From positions 1 through 64,000 of the forward strand of contig CABRZR010000012.1 of assembly GCA_902475535.1 (NCBI GenBank): a stretch of DNA of 64,000 nucleotides, read 5' to 3'. The stretch comes from QAMH01 sp900556425 (lineage in GTDB: Bacteria; Actinomycetota; Coriobacteriia; Coriobacteriales; QAMH01). Positions 60,463-64,000 of this stretch are shown one piece after another. Position 1 is the first letter of the stretch. The number at the start of each line of letters is the position of its first letter. Under the pieces are notes generated by a model. It did no database searches and was not told where the DNA came from. It saw nothing but the letters and a program-made list of their open reading frames with translations. The position numbers were made by a program, and so were the translations under genes.

Positions 60463-60850
60463 GCGAAAGCAGGACTCCGAGTACCATACCGGCAGGCTCA
60501 ACATCTCGTGCCCGCCCTCGACGAAGGATGCCATCGCCACTGATGCGACTGCACATGGGCAGTCCATCAGCCAGTTCATCCTCGAGCTCTACAAGACGAG
60601 CAAGCAGGCGGGATCATCCGCGCATCTTGCCCGCATGGGGCTTGACCTAGTGGGTATCAAGAAGCGCCTGATCGACATCGATGCACGCCTGCGCCGCTCC
60701 CTCAAGCGCAGCCATGGCATGGTGGATGCTGCCGTGCATGATGATCTCGTGCGTCTCAAGCAGCTCGAGGACGAAATCGATGCGACGTTGCGCGAGACTC
60801 TTAATGCCGTGAAGATTCTCAAGAAGCACGAGGAAAACTTCGACGCCTAA
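60455..60850 (+). CDS. Possible ribbon-helix-helix protein at the end of the Moco operon
   Basis: The 131-residue basic product begins with a short strand and helix pattern (RLNISCPPSTKDAIATDATA, then GQSISQFILELYK) like a MetJ/Arc-type DNA-binding domain. A long helical region (residues 55 to 125) may dimerise. The 8-nt overlap with mogA suggests it belongs to the operon. A regulator of Moco genes is one reading; an unrelated plasmid-type RHH protein is another. Confidence 0.6.
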   Translation: MRKRKQDSEYHTGRLNISCPPSTKDAIATDATAHGQSISQFILELYKTSKQAGSSAHLARMGLDLVGIKKRLIDIDARLRRSLKRSHGMVDAAVHDDLVRLKQLEDEIDATLRETLNAVKILKKHEENFDA

Positions 60851-60897
60851 GCTGTCGGTTGCCTCGCGTGATTTACGCTAGAATGTGGAGCCACAGC

Positions 60898-60974
60898 GCG
60901 CCATTAGCTCAGCAGGATAGAGCATCGGACTTCTAATCCGGCGGTCGGGGGTTCGAATCCCTCATGGCGCGCCA
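60898..60974 (+). tRNA. tRNA-Arg (anticodon TCT)
   Basis: The 77-nt cloverleaf has acceptor arms GCGCCAT and ATGGCGC, anticodon loop CTTCTAA (TCT), a T arm GGGGGTTCGAATCCCTC and encoded CCA. Confidence 0.98.
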
Positions 60975-61077
60975 GATCTCCCCCGCAACTACCTTTTCCG
61001 GTCTCGAATCGTCCTTCCGCAGGTCATGGAAATTATCTGAAATGCAATATGTTCGTGACCTTGACGTTCAGAAGTGC

Positions 61078-61083
61078 TATAGT
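61078..61083 (+). promoter_or_regulatory. Extended -10 promoter of mihF
   Basis: TATAGT is preceded by TGC (extended -10). The -35 region 17 nt upstream (GTGACC) is weak. It lies 39 nt before the mihF start. Confidence 0.55.
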
Positions 61084-61122
61084 ACCCCCACGATGCAAGA
61101 TCCCATTTCGAGGAGGATGGAA

Positions 61123-61431
61123 ATGCCTTTACCCAAGATGACTGATGAGCAGCGCGCCGCTGCACTTGAGAAGGCCAAGGAAGCTCGCGCCAAGCGCGCG
61201 AAGCTCAAGGAGGATATCAAGTCTGGCAAGCTCACGCTCAGCAAGGTCCTCAACAGCGATGACGAGATCACCAAGAAGACCAAGGTCATTCAGATTCTCG
61301 TTTCCCTGCCCAGCGTTGGCAAGGTGACCGCCCAGAAGGCCATGGAGGAGATCGGCATCGCCGAGAACCGTCGCGTTGGCGGCCTGGGTTCTGCTCAGAA
61401 GGAGAAGCTCATCGAGCGTTTCGGCAAGTAA
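61123..61431 (+). CDS. mihF: Integration host factor, actinobacterial type (mIHF)
   Basis: The 102-residue product has a basic N-terminal helix (DEQRAAALEKAKEARAKRAK), then 'VLNSDDEITKKTKVIQILVS' and the H2TH core 'LPSVGKVTAQKAMEEIGIAE' with the conserved RRVGGLG loop. It binds and bends DNA as a nucleoid protein and supports phage integration in actinobacteria. ATG 61123 has AGGAGG at 6 nt; upstream frame extends into the tRNA and is not used. This family is restricted to Actinobacteria. Confidence 0.95.
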   Translation: MPLPKMTDEQRAAALEKAKEARAKRAKLKEDIKSGKLTLSKVLNSDDEITKKTKVIQILVSLPSVGKVTAQKAMEEIGIAENRRVGGLGSAQKEKLIERFGK

Positions 61432-61458
61432 TTCTGCCGTAATAAGCAAGGATGTGAC

Positions 61459-61490
61459 GGCCCGTCAGCCCCAAGCTGGCGGGCCTTCTT
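61459..61490 (+). terminator. Terminator after mihF
   Basis: The stem GGCCCGTCAGC pairs with GCTGGCGGGCC across a short loop, followed by TTCTTCT. Confidence 0.88.
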
Positions 61491-61591
61491 CTGCCCGCTT
61501 CCGCACGGGCACCGCTTGCGATATCACAGCATCTACAGATTAGCTCCAGGAGCAAGATGCTAAACTCATGCAAGCGCATTGAAGGGGAGAT

Positions 61592-62878
61592 ATGGATTCA
61601 CGTGAGTTGATCGTCGTCAACGGCCAACGGCCCATTTCGGGAACGGTAGAGGTTCGTGGCGCCAAGAACTCAGTTCTCAAGCTTATGGCGGCAAGCGTGA
61701 TGGCGTCTGGTGAGACGTGCATCGGAAACGTGCCGTTTATCTCGGACGTAGACGTTATGAGTGACGTTCTGTCGACCATTGGCGCCCGCGTCAGACGCGG
61801 GGAGGACAGCCATACTCTTTTCATCGACACGCGCGATCTCAACTCGTATAGAACCCCTTATGAGCTCGTCGCCAAGATGCGTGCTTCCATTTCGATTCTT
61901 GGCCCGCTCATTACCCGGTTCGGTTGCGCTGTCGTGGCAATGCCAGGCGGATGCCAGATTGGCTCGCGCAAACTCGACATGCACATCGCGAGTCTCGAGG
62001 CGCTCGGCGTGCAGTTCGATGTCGATCACGGATACCTCCATGCGAGCACGCCCAATGGCTTGATTGGCGCCGAGGTCATCCTGGACTTCCAGAGCGTGGG
62101 TGCGACGGAGAACCTCATGATGGCTTCCGTTTGCGCTCGTGGCACGACGGTCATCCATAACGCCGCCTGCGAACCCGAAATCGTGGACCTCGCCAACTTC
62201 CTCATCTCGATGGGGGCGGACATCGAAAACGCGGGCACTCCGGACGTCGTGGTGCATGGCGTTACCGAGCTTCATCCCACCTCGCATATGACCGTGGGCG
62301 ATCGCATCGAAGCGGGGACCTTCCTCGTGGCGGGTGCTGCGACTGGCGGTCCCGTCACCGTAAGGGGCGCTAGCCCCGACCATCTGGGACTTGCGCTCAA
62401 AAAGCTCCACCAGATGGGCGTGGACCTGTTCATCACCGACGACGAGATCACGGCCGAACGCTCGGACGATTTGCGACCGGCCGATATCCAGACCCTGCCG
62501 TTTCCTGGATTCCCCACCGACCTGCAGGCTCAATTCATGGTGCTCTGCGCGCTGGCAAACGGGGATTCCATCATTACCGAGAACCTCTTCGAGAACCGTT
62601 TCATGTTTGCTGCCGAGCTCGCCCGCATGGGTGCCGATATCCGTATCGACGGACATCATGCCCTTGTGAACGGCGTGGGTCATCTTTCCGGCGCACCGGT
62701 CAATTCGACCGATTTGCGTGCAGGCGCCGCGCTCGTGATTGCGGGACTCGTTGCCGATGGCGCGACCTTTGTCGACAGCATTCACCATATCGATCGCGGC
62801 TATGAGGATTACGTCGGCAAACTGCGGGCGCTCGGCGCCGATATCGAGCGTGTCCCGGCGCAAGACCTGAGCTTCTAG
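61592..62878 (+). CDS. murA: UDP-N-acetylglucosamine 1-carboxyvinyltransferase
   Basis: The 428-residue product has two EPSP-synthase-like domains. 'VRGAKNSVLKLMAASVMASG' holds the catalytic Lys and Asn, and 'VVAMPGGCQIGSRKLDMHIA' holds the phosphoenolpyruvate-binding Cys (so it should be sensitive to fosfomycin). 'PGFPTDLQAQFMVLCALANG' lies near the end of domain 2. It makes the first committed step of peptidoglycan synthesis. GAAGGGGAG precedes the ATG. Confidence 0.96.
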   Translation: MDSRELIVVNGQRPISGTVEVRGAKNSVLKLMAASVMASGETCIGNVPFISDVDVMSDVLSTIGARVRRGEDSHTLFIDTRDLNSYRTPYELVAKMRASISILGPLITRFGCAVVAMPGGCQIGSRKLDMHIASLEALGVQFDVDHGYLHASTPNGLIGAEVILDFQSVGATENLMMASVCARGTTVIHNAACEPEIVDLANFLISMGADIENAGTPDVVVHGVTELHPTSHMTVGDRIEAGTFLVAGAATGGPVTVRGASPDHLGLALKKLHQMGVDLFITDDEITAERSDDLRPADIQTLPFPGFPTDLQAQFMVLCALANGDSIITENLFENRFMFAAELARMGADIRIDGHHALVNGVGHLSGAPVNSTDLRAGAALVIAGLVADGATFVDSIHHIDRGYEDYVGKLRALGADIERVPAQDLSF

Positions 62879-62897
62879 CGATTCGTCGGAGTGCGCA

Positions 62898-64000
62898 GTG
62901 CCATATCATCACAAAAGAGGTGGACTCAATATAAACGGTGCCGGCGGCCGGCGTCACAGGTCTTCCGGTAGCACGCCCTTCGCGAGTTCGCGCCTCTCGT
63001 CCAAATCGCAATCTCGGGCAGCCCGTGCATCGGAGCGTGCGGCCCTTTCGCGCGCTGCAAAGGGACGTGGCACCTATATCCACCCGACGGGTTTCGGCAA
63101 GCGCGATCCATCCCAGACGCGAAAGATGCTCCTTACCGTCTTGTTCGTCGCCGTCATTGCGCTGGCGCTTGCGACGACGGTGGGCGTGCTCGTCTACCAG
63201 CAAGCGGCGCGCAACGCGCTCAAGCCCGTCTTCGATACGCAGGATTTCTCCCAGCAGCTCACGCCCGTCGAGTCCAAAACCGACTTGTTCTGGAATGTCC
63301 TCGTGCATACGGACGCCTCGTCTGCCGAGGAGGGCCGTGGCGCCATTGTCGACCTCGCCCTCGTCTGCGTTGATCCCGATAACGTCACGCTCTCGTTCCT
63401 CTGGATTCCCGTCAACACGCGCGTCTATATCGATGGCGTGGGGTATAGCAAGATAGAGGACGCTTTCGCCGATGCGCATGAGGAGGGAATCATCGCGGCT
63501 GTCAAAAAGCTCGCGAACGTTGACATCGCTCACTATATAGAGGTAAACGACGCTGGCCTGAGCAGGCTCGAAAGCCAGCTTGCTCCCTTGCCCGTCGATG
63601 TGGCAACGGCGAGCAAGGAGGCGCTCGTGGGCGCCATATGCCGCAGGCTCTTTGGATCGAGCTCCGAGCAAATGTCTGCGCGCGTTGACAGCTTCACGGC
63701 CTGCGTTGCAACAGACGCCTCAAGTGATGAGGTGACGCAGACCTTCCGTGCCTTGCATGGCATCAACGTTGACACTTCGTGCTACCAGGAGACGATGCCT
63801 TCGACGTTGGAGGACATAGGCGGCGTGCAATACAGCATTTGCAGTACCGACAGCTGGAATACGATGGTCTCGCGTGTCTCGAGTGGCATGTCGCCTGTTG
63901 CGACTCCCTCGGAGGTCGATACCAACAAGGTCACACGCGAGAACTGCACCGTCGCGGTTTGGAACGGCGTGGGCGTGTCGGGCGTTGCCAACGACTGCAC
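62898..64000 (+). CDS. LytR-CpsA-Psr family protein, divergent (partial, runs off right edge)
   Basis: The GTG at 62898 has GGAG 6 nt upstream and gives MPYHHKRGGLNINGAGGRRH, a basic cytoplasmic region of 76 residues. A transmembrane helix follows (MLLTVLFVAVIALALATTVG). Residues about 110 to 270 resemble an LCP domain ('IVDLALVCVDPDNVTLSFLW', then IPVNTRVYIDG). The usual 'IPRDT' arginine is replaced, so pyrophosphate chemistry may be lost. From residue about 350 'TVAVWNGVGVSGVAND' starts a LytR C-terminal domain. It could be a cell-wall glycopolymer transfer protein or a degenerate paralogue. The stop codon is not in the window. Confidence 0.8.
   Translation, partial: MPYHHKRGGLNINGAGGRRHRSSGSTPFASSRLSSKSQSRAARASERAALSRAAKGRGTYIHPTGFGKRDPSQTRKMLLTVLFVAVIALALATTVGVLVYQQAARNALKPVFDTQDFSQQLTPVESKTDLFWNVLVHTDASSAEEGRGAIVDLALVCVDPDNVTLSFLWIPVNTRVYIDGVGYSKIEDAFADAHEEGIIAAVKKLANVDIAHYIEVNDAGLSRLESQLAPLPVDVATASKEALVGAICRRLFGSSSEQMSARVDSFTACVATDASSDEVTQTFRALHGINVDTSCYQETMPSTLEDIGGVQYSICSTDSWNTMVSRVSSGMSPVATPSEVDTNKVTRENCTVAVWNGVGVSGVANDC

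Noticed and set aside
60964..61122. N-terminal extension of mihF
   Set aside because: It begins inside the tRNA-Arg 3' end; the strong AGGAGG site and family length support ATG 61123.

Overview
The window is high-GC bacterial DNA and most likely comes from an anaerobic actinobacterium of the class Coriobacteriia (an Eggerthellales-like gut organism is my best guess). The evidence is an actinobacterial mIHF protein, a desulfoferrodoxin, a VaFE-repeat surface adhesin, molybdenum-cofactor genes, NikR and coriobacterial-style dispersed palindromes. No rRNA is present, so this placement is an inference.

Positions 1 to about 19,221 are the right-hand part of a siphovirus-type prophage, all on the + strand in normal morphogenetic order: portal (C-terminal part only), MuF minor head protein carrying a C-terminal nuclease-like toxin domain, an array of six short RNA hairpins, scaffold, major capsid protein, head-tail connectors, tail terminator, tail tube, a tail-assembly chaperone pair joined by a -1 frameshift site (A AAA AAC), tape measure, minor tail proteins, a tail fibre with tandem repeats, holin, a second small membrane protein and an amidase endolysin. 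After the lysis terminator comes a separately promoted two-gene cassette of predicted DNA-binding proteins, then a 3' tRNA-Lys fragment that marks the attachment site. Integrase, terminase and the reconstituted tRNA must lie left of the window.

Positions 19,350 to 34,000 are chromosomal housekeeping and accessory genes: an MFS transporter fused to CBS domains, a split ThrE-type exporter, a radical SAM enzyme, NikR, a TatA-like protein, a YbaK deacylase, desulfoferrodoxin, a secreted NlpC/P60 cell-wall hydrolase, TerC, RNase D, a membrane zinc peptidase and exonuclease VII (xseAB). Two palindromic repeat elements sit between genes here.

Positions 34,000 to 48,200 hold acetate kinase and an almost complete arginine pathway, argCJBDFRG. 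A candidate ArgR operator lies in front of argC. PutP on the opposite strand separates argG from argH, and a U32 peptidase follows argH.

Positions 48,200 to 64,000 hold tyrS, tRNA-Pro, an iron-sulfur flavoprotein, tRNA-Gly, a pyridoxamine kinase, a 1.6-kresidue VaFE adhesin on the minus strand with two small AT-rich genes tightly linked downstream, a molybdenum-cofactor operon (mobB, moaA, moaC, mogA-like), tRNA-Arg, mihF, murA and the start of a divergent LytR-CpsA-Psr protein that runs off the right edge.

The most notable points are the MuF-toxin with no visible immunity gene, the phage hairpin array, the portal frameshift at a run of nine G, the palindromic promoter of the phage-end HTH cassette, the adhesin-linked small gene pair, and the MFS-CBS fusion.
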